From Planctomycetales bacterium (lineage in GTDB: Bacteria; Planctomycetota; Planctomycetia; Isosphaerales; Isosphaeraceae): 63,728 nucleotides of DNA. A program made the position numbers and the translations under genes. The notes beneath the pieces were generated by a model. The model saw only the letters and a program-made list of their open reading frames with translations. It made no database searches and was not told where the DNA came from. The stretch lies in assembly GCA_027449865.1 (NCBI GenBank), contig DAIDKV010000251.1, positions 1 through 63,728 of the forward strand, given 5' to 3'. Below, piece after piece: positions 7,940-16,418 of the stretch; the first letter of the stretch is position 1, and each line of letters starts with the position of its first letter.

Positions 7940-9592
7940 CTATTTTTGAGCCTTCTTCACATCGCGGTAGACCGTCAGCCAGGGCCGATCGGTCCGGGCC
8001 TCGACGCTCGCAATCGGTGCCGAGGCAGCGCGGGTGGTCCGAGGGCCCTTCGTCGTCCGCCCGATGATGCGGAACGGGCCCGATGTCGGGCTGTCGCCGC
8101 CCGAGAGTTCCAGCTCGACCGAGCTGGCCGACGCATCGCCCGACTTCGAGGTCATCGGCTTCGCCCGGACGCCGGTCGGGAGGCCCTCGGCGCCGATCTC
8201 GATCGGTTCGGAGAGGCGATTCTGACGTTTGATCGCCACCTTGATCTTCGTCGTTTTCCCCGGAGTCAGCTCGAAACGATCGGCGGCTAGCGTCAGCTCG
8301 AAGTCGGGGCGAGGCTCGCGGATCGTTAGCAGATAGGCGAACCGGGGACCGCCCCGGCCGTGGAGGTCGCGCACGAGAATCCGGTAGTCGCCATCCGCCG
8401 GCGCCGTGAAGGATCTTCCGGCATCCCGATCGTTGCCGTCGTCGTCCGACTCGGCGACGACCTTCCCCGCCGCGTCGAGGATGCGGAGGACCGGATCGAG
8501 CGGTCGACCCAGGGCACGCGACTCGACGCGGATCGATCGTGTTTCTCCTTTCTTCAGCGAAAGGCGGAAGGCGTCGCGATCTCCGGGTGGATCGATCCGG
8601 CCGCTGACCGCGATCGGGTCGGAGATCGCTTGCGGATGCGACGGGTCGTTCGGCTCGGCCTCGACCGTCGCGGGGCAGTGGAGATGCCGGACCTCGGCCT
8701 CCCCCGAGAGCGAGCCGGCGGCCACCGGGAGCACCTCGCGATCGTCCTGGTTTGGGACCGGCAGCGACCCGGCCCCTGGGATGTTCCAGCCGATGGCCTC
8801 GACCACCGCCGGCCCGTCCCGGCCGACCGCGAGAGGGAAGGCGTAGTCGAGGAAGCCGCCGGTCGTCAGGGTGAGTCGATAGATGTAGTCGCTCCCGCCG
8901 GCGAAACGGATGCTGCTGTCGGGCTTGCTCGGGAATGCGAAGAGCCGGACGACGTAGCGGCCGGAGGTCGGCGCCTCGAAGACGATCCGGGGGTCGGGGC
9001 CGACGTCGTCGTCGTTCTGGGCGAGCACCGAGCCTTCCGGCGTGGCGACCTGGAGCACGGCGTCCATCGGCGAGCCGAGTCGCCCCGCCGCCTCGACGCT
9101 GGCGATCATCGTCTGGCCGCGTTCGAGCTCGATGGCGAATCCGTCCACGTCCCCCGATTTTGAGAGTCGGCCGTTGACCGTCGTGGACGACCGCTCCAGG
9201 CGATGGGCCGCCTTCGGCTCGTCGTTCGGCTCGACCTCGATTGTCTCGGGCAGGACGCCGACGACGAACGGGCGCAGCTCGGTCGCGCCCTCGTCGTCGT
9301 GGAGCCGGATCCAGCGGAGGCCGGGCGCTGCGTCGGGCGCGACGACGGCCGAGAGCTTTCCCTTTGCCTTCTCGGCGCGGATCTCGACGCCCGGCCCGTC
9401 GACCCACGCCCCGAGAGGCCAGCGGTCGAAGCTCCCCGCGGCCTCGATTGCGACGGTCTGCCCGCGCGAGGCCCCCGGCGGGAAGAATCCGGTCAACGTC
9501 GGCGGCTTCGCGGGGCTGGAACCCGGGGCGAACAAAATCGCACCGACGATCGCCAGCGGCAGTTTCCAGGAGAGTCGCAAGGGAGGGCTCAT
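7940..9592 (-). CDS. secreted protein with two PPC domains
   Basis: 550-aa secreted protein. An N-terminal signal peptide (residues 1-28, ending GSSPAKP) is followed by an Ig-like region (about 30-112) and two bacterial pre-peptidase C-terminal (PPC) domains opening with EPNDEPKAAHRL (121) and EPNDPSHPQAI (313). Each has the GDVDGF or GDRDAF and DPVL motifs of the family. A C-terminal beta-rich domain completes it. The ATG at 9592 overlaps the TGA of the upstream DUF1501 gene (ATGA), which fixes the start; an open frame continuing to 10507 is only an out-of-frame reading of that gene. It is the last gene of a three-gene operon. PPC domains are adhesion or substrate-binding modules; no catalytic site is visible. 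Confidence 0.88.
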   Translation of the reverse strand: MSPPLRLSWKLPLAIVGAILFAPGSSPAKPPTLTGFFPPGASRGQTVAIEAAGSFDRWPLGAWVDGPGVEIRAEKAKGKLSAVVAPDAAPGLRWIRLHDDEGATELRPFVVGVLPETIEVEPNDEPKAAHRLERSSTTVNGRLSKSGDVDGFAIELERGQTMIASVEAAGRLGSPMDAVLQVATPEGSVLAQNDDDVGPDPRIVFEAPTSGRYVVRLFAFPSKPDSSIRFAGGSDYIYRLTLTTGGFLDYAFPLAVGRDGPAVVEAIGWNIPGAGSLPVPNQDDREVLPVAAGSLSGEAEVRHLHCPATVEAEPNDPSHPQAISDPIAVSGRIDPPGDRDAFRLSLKKGETRSIRVESRALGRPLDPVLRILDAAGKVVAESDDDGNDRDAGRSFTAPADGDYRILVRDLHGRGGPRFAYLLTIREPRPDFELTLAADRFELTPGKTTKIKVAIKRQNRLSEPIEIGAEGLPTGVRAKPMTSKSGDASASSVELELSGGDSPTSGPFRIIGRTTKGPRTTRAASAPIASVEARTDRPWLTVYRDVKKAQK

Positions 9593-10908
9593 CCCATGAG
9601 TTCCCGGATCGGGGTCGGGTTGCTCACGAGCTGGACCGGCCGGCCGTTGGGGGCGTGGAAGATTTTCGCCGGGTCGATGCCGAGCTTGGTGTAGATCGTC
9701 GCGGCGAAGTGCTCGGGCGAGAGCACGCGCTCGTTCGCGGCGTAGCCGTGGCGGTCGGTCGAGCCGACCACCTGGCCGCCAGGCGTCCCGCATCCGGCGA
9801 ACAGCACCGACATCGCATTCGACCAGTGGTCGCGCCCGGCGTCCTTGTTGATTTTCGGCGTCCGGCCGAATTCGCCGAGCGCCACGACGAGCGTCGACTC
9901 CAGCAGCCCGCGACGGTCGAGGTCCTGGATCAGCGCGGCGATCGTCGATTCGAAGGCGGCCATCCGCTCGCGGTACGCCTTGAAGATGCCGATATGGTGG
10001 TCCCATCCGCCCTGGTTGAGGGTCACGAACGGGACGCCCGCCTCGACCAGCCGGCGAGCCAGCAGCGCCCGCTGGCCGAAGGGGTTCCGGCCGTAGGCGT
10101 CCCGGACCGGGTCGGGCTCGTCGCCGATCCGGAAGGCCCGCTGCGCGTCGCGCGACGACATCAGGTCGTAGCCCTGCTCGTAATACGTGTCGAGCGTCAC
10201 GGCTGGGTCGGCGGCCGACTCGTCCTCGAACCGGCGGAAGCGGTCGACCCGCGCCCGGAGGCCCCGGCGCCGGTCGGCCCGGCGCTCGTCCAGACCCCTC
10301 GGCGGCGCGACGTCGCGGACGCGGAAGCCGTCGCGGCTCGGGTCGTCGGGAACCACGAAGGGCGCGTACTTCGCCCCCAGGAAGTTGGGCCCGCCCGACC
10401 TCGACATGCTCGGGATCGAGAAATAAGGCGGGAGCCCGCCGATCGCCCCTCGCTCGTGCGCCGCGACCGAGCCGAGGCTGGGGTGGAAGCTCACGAACGC
10501 CCCGCATCCGACGGGGATCCGGGTCGGCGCGCCGGTCATCATGTAATGATTCCCGGCGCCATGGTTCCCCTGGTTATGGCAGATCGACCGGACGATCGCG
10601 AGCTTGTCGGCGATCGCCGCCAGCCGCGGCATTGGCTCGGAGAAGTAGATGCCCGGCACCGACGTCTCGATCGGCGAGAACTCGCCGCGGATCTCGCGGG
10701 GCGCCTCGGGCTTCGGGTCGAAGGTCTCGTAGTGGCTCGGCCCTCCGTCCATCCAGATCAGGATGCAGCTCGTCGGCCGACGGCCGGGCAGAGCGGCCTC
10801 GCCCCGCAGTCGGAGGGCGTCCACCAGGCCGCCACCGATCAGGGCGCCCAGGCCCAGCCGGATGCAGTCGCGGCGGCTGACCGATTCGCAGTTCGTGTGC
10901 AGGCCCAT
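9589..10908 (-). CDS. DUF1501 protein, Tat-exported
   Basis: 439-aa DUF1501 protein of the sulfatase/alkaline-phosphatase-like fold. The N-terminus carries a Tat-type motif (SRRDCIRLG near residues 11-19) followed by a hydrophobic segment. Recognisable family blocks are ILIWMDGGPSHYETFDPKPEAPREIRGEF, GNHGAGNHYMMTG, VTLNQGGWDHH and LVVALGEFGRTPKIN. The ATG at 10908 lies 17 bp after the stop of the DUF1549 gene, and the stop overlaps the next start, so the three genes form an operon. DUF1501 and DUF1549/DUF1553 proteins are nearly always paired in planctomycetes; a role in periplasmic processing of polysaccharide or sulfated substrates is suspected but not shown. Confidence 0.92.
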   Translation of the reverse strand: MGLHTNCESVSRRDCIRLGLGALIGGGLVDALRLRGEAALPGRRPTSCILIWMDGGPSHYETFDPKPEAPREIRGEFSPIETSVPGIYFSEPMPRLAAIADKLAIVRSICHNQGNHGAGNHYMMTGAPTRIPVGCGAFVSFHPSLGSVAAHERGAIGGLPPYFSIPSMSRSGGPNFLGAKYAPFVVPDDPSRDGFRVRDVAPPRGLDERRADRRRGLRARVDRFRRFEDESAADPAVTLDTYYEQGYDLMSSRDAQRAFRIGDEPDPVRDAYGRNPFGQRALLARRLVEAGVPFVTLNQGGWDHHIGIFKAYRERMAAFESTIAALIQDLDRRGLLESTLVVALGEFGRTPKINKDAGRDHWSNAMSVLFAGCGTPGGQVVGSTDRHGYAANERVLSPEHFAATIYTKLGIDPAKIFHAPNGRPVQLVSNPTPIRELMG

Positions 10909-10925
10909 GGCAAAACCCCCAACCG

Positions 10926-13115
10926 TCAGTCCTTGAAGACGAATTCCGCCGAGTTAATGAGTGCCCAGAGCAGGTCCTCGACCGCCGCGCGGCGGTCGGC
11001 CCCGGACTCCTCGAACAGCGCGAGTCCGACCGAGATCTCCTCGTCCGTCGGGGGCCGCGAATACGCGAGCAAGTAGGCTTCCTCGACGATCGCGCCCGGC
11101 GTCCGGTCGCTCTTCGCCAGCCCGGCCGCCCGGCTCTCGTCGCCTGAGAACTTCTGATGCAGGTCGGGAGCGTTCATCAGGTGGAGAGCCTGAACGACGG
11201 TCGTGTCGGTGGTGCGCTCGCAGGGCGGATCCTGGTTCGGGTCGGGCCGGCCGAACGTGTCCAGGAAGAGCGAAGGCACCCGATGCGTCCAGATCTCCGA
11301 GGCCCTCGAACCGGGCGGCGCCGCGGAAAAGCGGTCGGGGACGCCGGTGACGTCCGAGATCGCGTCCAGCAGCACCTCGGCCCGGAGTCGCTGCCGGTAG
11401 TGTCGCGAGAAGTTTCTCGTATCGGCAACATTCCGATCGTTCGGCTCGGAGGCCAGCCCATAGACCGACGACGACAGGATCGTCCGGATCAGATGCTTGA
11501 GGTCGTATCCGTGGCGGCGGAAGTCGTCGGCCAGGGCGACGAGCAGAGGGCCGTTGCTCGGCGGGTTCGTCGCGCGCAGGTCGTCGACCGGATCCACAAT
11601 CCCCCGGCCCATGATCTCGGCCCAGACCCGATTGACGATCACCTGAGCGAAATAAGGATTCTTCGGCGAGGTCATCCAGTTCGCCAGCGCCTCGCGGGGG
11701 TCGGCGTCGGGATCATCGGGCACGGTCGCCGAGCCGAAGAGCGCCCGGGGCGCCAGCACCTCGCCCGTGAGCGGATGCTTCACCGAGCCCGACTTCCCGG
11801 CGAAGACGATCTCCTCGCTGCCCGAGATTGGCGGCGAGAGGCCGGTTCCCTTGCGGCCGATCCTCGCGAAGTAGGCGGCGAACTCGTAGAACTGCGACTG
11901 GTCCCACGACTCGAACGGATGGTGATGGCACTTGGCGCATTCGAGCCGGATGCCGAGAAAAAGCTGGCTGATCATCGGCGCGATCTCTTCCGGCTCGCGG
12001 CGGTCGCGGAAGAGGGTCGCCGGGCTCTGCTCGAACGTGCTCCCGCTTGCCGTCACGATCTCTCGGACGAACCGGTCGTACGGGATGTTTCGGCGGAAGG
12101 CGTCTCGGATCCAGCCATCGAGGTTCAGGACCGCCTTGATCCCGACGCGGTAGGGATTCGGCCGCAGCAGGTCCATCCACTTGTTCGCCCAGTGGTCGGC
12201 GTATTCGGGCCGATCGAGCAGGCGATCGACGAGACGCGCCCGCTTGTCGGGCGACCGATCGGCGAGAAACCGGCGCGTCTCCTCGGGAGTTGGGAGGCGG
12301 CCGATCACGTCGAGGTGCGCCCGGCGGAGGAACGTCGCGTCCCCCGCCGGTTTCGAGGGCAGCAGCCCGAGCTTGCGAAGCTTCGTCCAGACGTGCTCGT
12401 CGATGAAGTTCGACCGCGGCAGCTCGTCGTATCGAGCGGCCGGGACCGCGCCCGGCAGGGGGATGTTCACATCGCAATTGGCGAAGAGGCCGACGAACCG
12501 GGCCGAGACGGTCGCATCGCCCGGAATCGGCCCGGCCGTGACGCGCCCCTCGTCGTTGACCTTCACCAGCGCCGGCTCGCTGGAGGCAAAGGCGGCCAGG
12601 CCGGTCACGTCCTCGGTCGAGCCGTCGGTGTAATGAGCCGTGACCCGCATCGGGAAGGATTCGCCCCCCTTCAAGGTCCGCTCGATCGGCTCGACGGCGA
12701 TCCGATTCACCCGGGGCGCCTCGGCCGGCGTCCGGGGCATCCCTCCGGCGATCCAGTCGAGCACCGTCTCGTAGCCGGAAGTCCCGGGAGCCAGCCGGAT
12801 GCCGCCGCCGTGCGGCAGCCGCGCCGCGGCTTTCGCCAGCAGAAGGCTCTCGGCCGGGCGCATCCGGGAGACCCGGCGCCCGCCGGCATCCTTCACAATC
12901 GCCTCGTAATCGCCCGCCGGGTTGAACCCCAGCAGCGAGAGCGCGAAGCCATTCTGGCCCCGGGCCTTGCCGTGGCAGGCCCCGGCGTTACAGCCGGCCC
13001 GCGTCAGCACCGGTTCGACGTCTCGTTCGAACGTCAAAACCCGGCGCTCGCCGGCCTGGACCGCCCCGGCCATCGCCATCCATCCGACCAGCAGGCCGAG
13101 GTTGAGTCGATTCAT
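10926..13115 (-). CDS. DUF1549/DUF1553 cytochrome-like protein
   Basis: 729-aa exported protein. The signal peptide MNRLNLGLLVGWMAMAGAVQA is followed by a cytochrome-like domain with CNAGACHG, a CX4CH heme motif rather than the usual CXXCH. Next come a bacterial Ig-like (BIG2) domain around 140-220, DUF1549 (PSCyt2, about 230-430, with a second motif CAKCHHHPFE) and DUF1553 (PSD1) to the C-terminus. The start at 13115 was chosen because it begins a clean signal peptide; an upstream extension to 13199 adds only charged residues. The ribosome binding site is weak. It heads the minus-strand operon with the DUF1501 and PPC genes. It probably carries electrons or works as a periplasmic oxidoreductase with its DUF1501 partner (inference). 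Confidence 0.9.
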   Translation of the reverse strand: MNRLNLGLLVGWMAMAGAVQAGERRVLTFERDVEPVLTRAGCNAGACHGKARGQNGFALSLLGFNPAGDYEAIVKDAGGRRVSRMRPAESLLLAKAAARLPHGGGIRLAPGTSGYETVLDWIAGGMPRTPAEAPRVNRIAVEPIERTLKGGESFPMRVTAHYTDGSTEDVTGLAAFASSEPALVKVNDEGRVTAGPIPGDATVSARFVGLFANCDVNIPLPGAVPAARYDELPRSNFIDEHVWTKLRKLGLLPSKPAGDATFLRRAHLDVIGRLPTPEETRRFLADRSPDKRARLVDRLLDRPEYADHWANKWMDLLRPNPYRVGIKAVLNLDGWIRDAFRRNIPYDRFVREIVTASGSTFEQSPATLFRDRREPEEIAPMISQLFLGIRLECAKCHHHPFESWDQSQFYEFAAYFARIGRKGTGLSPPISGSEEIVFAGKSGSVKHPLTGEVLAPRALFGSATVPDDPDADPREALANWMTSPKNPYFAQVIVNRVWAEIMGRGIVDPVDDLRATNPPSNGPLLVALADDFRRHGYDLKHLIRTILSSSVYGLASEPNDRNVADTRNFSRHYRQRLRAEVLLDAISDVTGVPDRFSAAPPGSRASEIWTHRVPSLFLDTFGRPDPNQDPPCERTTDTTVVQALHLMNAPDLHQKFSGDESRAAGLAKSDRTPGAIVEEAYLLAYSRPPTDEEISVGLALFEESGADRRAAVEDLLWALINSAEFVFKD

Positions 13116-13371
13116 CCCGAAGTCCCGACGAGCATCATTAGGGGAGATCTTTCCGTTCTCTCCCCGTAGCCTACCCGATCTCGCCGAAAAATCCAACATT
13201 CCTTGAACAGACGGCTCGGAAAGCGTGATGCCGGCGGTATGATAGGGGCGTGGAGGTGTCGAGGACGGTGGTGGGGTACGCCGCGGACTCCCGACGGGGA
13301 TCGGCGTATCATCGGGCCGTGCCGGGACTGGTCTTGCCGCGCCGCCACCCTGGAAGAACCGGAGGGCCGCC
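13116..13371. promoter_or_regulatory. divergent promoter region of the two DUF1501 clusters
   Basis: 256 bp separate the divergent DUF1549 (minus) and DUF1501 (plus) genes, so both operons must start here or nearby. On the plus strand TATGAT at 13238-13243 is a good -10 candidate, but I see no matching -35 hexamer. No clear dyad operator is visible. Confidence 0.35.
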
Positions 13372-14844
13372 GTGCTCCCACGACGTCAACAACCGGCATC
13401 CATCACGTTCCGACACCCGGTCGTCTCCCGACGCTTCGCGTTGCAAGCTGGGGCGATGAGCCTGCTTGGCCTCGGGATGGAGCACCTGGGGGCGTTGCGC
13501 GAGGCGAACGCCTCGGGCGAGCCCTCCCGAAACGTCCCGGCGCGATCCGTGATCTTCGTCTTCCTCTCCGGAGGGCTGGCTCAGCACGAAAGCTTCGATC
13601 CCAAGCCCGACGCCCCCGAGGGCATCCGCGGGGAGTTCCGCTCGATCGCCACGGGTATTCCTGGCGTGCAGATCTGCGAGCACCTGCCGCTCCTGGCGCA
13701 AAGGACCCACCTCTGGTCGATGGTTCGCTCGCTGACTCATGGGTCGAATGAGCATTCGGCGGCTCACCACATCATGCTCACCGGCCGCTCGGACCTCCCG
13801 ATCGGCTTCAACCCCAGCCGCCCACAGTCGACCGACTGGCCCTCGATATCGGCGGTTGTTGGGGCGATGGCGGCCCCGAGGAACAACCTGCCGCCATCGG
13901 TGGTCTTGCCCGAGCGGCTGATCCACAATACCGGACGGGTGATCCCCGGCCAGTTTGCCGGCACGATGGGACCGCGCAAGGAGCCCTGGTTCATCGACGC
14001 CGCGCCGTTGGAGCCGTCGGCCTACGGCGCTTTCCCCGAGTACGAGTTCGACCACCAGGACCGCCCGCTTTCGCAAAGGCGGCAGCAGTTCGCTGTTCCC
14101 GACCTGGCACTCCCGGAAAGTCTCGGCGCTGCGAGACTATCCGGGCGGCTCGGATTGCTCGATTTTATCGACCGACGGCGCGCGGGCCTGGAACAATCGG
14201 CCGACGCGGGCCGGTTCGACGCCCGACGTCAGGCGGCCGTCTCGATGCTGACCGACCCGAGCGTCCGACGGGCATTCGACCTCGCCGACGCCGATCCCAG
14301 GCAACTCGACCGCTACGGCCGGAACGCCTTCGGCTGGTCGCTGCTGATGGCCCGCCGGTTGGTGGAGGCGGGCGTCTCGCTGGTGCAGGTGAACCTCGGG
14401 AACAACGAGACGTGGGACACGCACGGCAACGCCTTCCCGCACCTGAAGGACCGGCTCCTGCCGCCGATGGATCGCTCGGTTTCGGCCCTGCTCGACGACC
14501 TGCACGCCTGCGGCTTGCTCGAATCCACGCTGGTCGTGATGGCCGGCGAGTTCGGCCGGACGCCGAGGATCTCGCTGCTGCCCTCGGCTTACAAACTGCC
14601 GGGCCGCGACCACTGGGGCCGGGTGCAGTCGGTGCTGCTGGCGGGTGGGGGCGTCGTCGGTGGTCGCGTGATCGGATCGTCCGACCGGAACGGCGGAGAA
14701 CCGGCGAGCGAGCCTCATCCTCCGGAAAACCTCGCCGCGACGATCTATCGGGCGCTCGGCATCCCGCCGCTGGCCGCCTGGAAGGATGAGCTGGACCGTC
14801 CGCATCGGGTCTATCACGGCGCCCCGATCGCTGCGCTGGCCTGA
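13372..14844 (+). CDS. DUF1501 protein, Tat-exported
   Basis: 490-aa second DUF1501 protein. A Tat-like signal (SRRFALQAG near residue 19) precedes the core with SGGLAQHESFDPKPDAPEGI, NEHSAAHHIMLTG, VQVNLGNNETWDTHGN, VMAGEFGRTPRIS and a GRDHWG block. The start is a GTG at 13372 preceded by GGAGGG at 6 nt. It is the first gene of the plus-strand cluster. It is only distantly similar to the 9589-10908 copy, sharing the conserved blocks but not the loops, so the two are old paralogues. Export and a metal-dependent hydrolase-like fold are likely; the substrate is unknown. Confidence 0.9.
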   Translation: MLPRRQQPASITFRHPVVSRRFALQAGAMSLLGLGMEHLGALREANASGEPSRNVPARSVIFVFLSGGLAQHESFDPKPDAPEGIRGEFRSIATGIPGVQICEHLPLLAQRTHLWSMVRSLTHGSNEHSAAHHIMLTGRSDLPIGFNPSRPQSTDWPSISAVVGAMAAPRNNLPPSVVLPERLIHNTGRVIPGQFAGTMGPRKEPWFIDAAPLEPSAYGAFPEYEFDHQDRPLSQRRQQFAVPDLALPESLGAARLSGRLGLLDFIDRRRAGLEQSADAGRFDARRQAAVSMLTDPSVRRAFDLADADPRQLDRYGRNAFGWSLLMARRLVEAGVSLVQVNLGNNETWDTHGNAFPHLKDRLLPPMDRSVSALLDDLHACGLLESTLVVMAGEFGRTPRISLLPSAYKLPGRDHWGRVQSVLLAGGGVVGGRVIGSSDRNGGEPASEPHPPENLAATIYRALGIPPLAAWKDELDRPHRVYHGAPIAALA

Positions 14845-14956
14845 TTGATTTTCTGGTAAGATGAGACCCGGATGTTGTGCCGGGCCATCGACGACCGTTC
14901 GAGGGCTTCGGCGCCCTCGCCTGCCTTCCCTGGGTCGGGTCCTCGGAGAATTCCCC

Positions 14957-16333
14957 ATGCTGACGTTCACCGGAGAGGGCCAGACCTCGACCTGCGGCGG
15001 CGCCTCGCGCCGGGATTTCCTCCGGGTCGGAACGCTGGGAGCGCTCGGCTTCGGCCTGCCGCAATGGTACGCCGCGCGAGCCGCCGGGGCTGTCAGGCCG
15101 GGGGCCGACGACCGCGCCTGCATCATGATTTTTAACCTCGGCGCGCCGAGCAACATGGACCTCTGGGACATGAAGCCCGACGCCCCCGCCGAGATTCGCG
15201 GGCCGTTCCGGCCGATCGCGACCCGGTCGTCGGGGATCCAGGTCTCGGAGATCCTCCCGCGCCATGCCGCGATCGCCGACAAGTTTTCGCTCGTGCGATC
15301 GGTCCACCACGGCGGCGCGGCGGTCCACGACGCCGGATGGCAGATGATGCAGACCGGCCGCCTCTTCGCCGGCGGAGTCAACACGCCACATATCGGGTCG
15401 GTCGTCGGCTACCTCGAAGGGCGCAAGACCGACCTTCCGCCGTTTGTCGTCCTGCCCGAGTTGATGGGTCGGGGCGGCGGCAACCTGCCCAACGGCCAGG
15501 CAGGCGGCTTCCTCGGCAAGGCCAACGATCCGTTCGCCCTCAACGCCGACCCGTCCCGGCCCAACTTCCGCGTGCCTGACCTCCTTCCGCCAAGGGAGAT
15601 CGGCACGGTCCGCCTGGAACGCCGACGCAAGATCCGAGCGATGGTCGACGATGCCGTCGCCACCTTCGAGGCTTCCGAGGATGCCGCACTACTCAACGAC
15701 AACTTTCACTCGGCCTTCCGCCTGATGACCAGCGCGGAAGCACGCCGGGCGTTCGACCTCTCCGAGGAGCCGGAGACCGTTCGCGAGCACTACGGGATGA
15801 CCCGCTTCGGCCAGTGCTGCCTGCTAGCCCGCCGGCTGATTGAGTCGGGCGTCCGATTCGTCACGATCAACGCGTTCCTGACGGTCTTCGACGAGATCAC
15901 CTGGGACATCCACGGCTCGAAGCCATTTACCTCGATCGAGGGAATGCGCGACATCGTCTGTCCGATGTACGACCGTGCCTACTCGGCCCTGATCGAGGAC
16001 CTCTCGCAGCGCGGTCTGCTCGACCGGACGCTCGTCTGCAACCTGGCGGAGTTTGGCCGGACACCCCGGATCAATCCGGCCGGGGGTCGCGATCACTGGC
16101 CGCTCTGCTTCACGGTCGGATTCGCCGGCGGCGGCGTGCAGGGGGGCCGGGTGATTGGGGCCAGCGACCCGATCGGCGCCGTGCCGGCGGATCGCCCGGT
16201 CGAGCCGGCGGATATCGCCGCGACCATCTTCCACAGCCTCGGCCTCAAACTTGAAACGACGCTTCCCGGCCCCGCCGGGCGGCCGTTCCCGATCGTCGAC
16301 ATCGGCCATCGCGAGATCCACGAACTCTTCTAA
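14957..16333 (+). CDS. DUF1501 protein, Tat-exported
   Basis: 458-aa third DUF1501 protein, with the Tat motif SRRDFLRVGTLG near residue 16. Core blocks include IFNLGAPSNMDLWDMKPDAPAEIRG, HHGGAAVHDAGWQMMQTG, EITWDIHGSKPF and CNLAEFGRTPRINPAGGRDHWP. The ATG at 14957 has GGAG about 8 nt upstream; a longer frame from 14861 has no such site and no signal peptide at its start. It sits 112 bp after another DUF1501 gene and 85 bp before a DUF1549 gene. It is probably the functional partner of that cytochrome-like protein. Confidence 0.9.
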   Translation: MLTFTGEGQTSTCGGASRRDFLRVGTLGALGFGLPQWYAARAAGAVRPGADDRACIMIFNLGAPSNMDLWDMKPDAPAEIRGPFRPIATRSSGIQVSEILPRHAAIADKFSLVRSVHHGGAAVHDAGWQMMQTGRLFAGGVNTPHIGSVVGYLEGRKTDLPPFVVLPELMGRGGGNLPNGQAGGFLGKANDPFALNADPSRPNFRVPDLLPPREIGTVRLERRRKIRAMVDDAVATFEASEDAALLNDNFHSAFRLMTSAEARRAFDLSEEPETVREHYGMTRFGQCCLLARRLIESGVRFVTINAFLTVFDEITWDIHGSKPFTSIEGMRDIVCPMYDRAYSALIEDLSQRGLLDRTLVCNLAEFGRTPRINPAGGRDHWPLCFTVGFAGGGVQGGRVIGASDPIGAVPADRPVEPADIAATIFHSLGLKLETTLPGPAGRPFPIVDIGHREIHELF

Positions 16334-16418
16334 CAAGCTCTGCGAGTCTGGGGACGGGCTCCGAGTCTTCGATGTGCCTGTCCGCGTTTTCTCAGGGCTT
16401 CTCGGCGAGGTGATCGGC

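Noticed and set aside
7503-7949. 148-codon plus-strand frame between the RHS remnant and the PPC gene
   Set aside because: No domain or ribosome binding site, and it overlaps the RHS fragment in antisense.
9593-10507. Extension of the PPC gene to an 855-codon reading
   Set aside because: The upstream part is an out-of-frame translation of the DUF1501 gene. The true start at 9592 has a signal peptide and an ATGA overlap.
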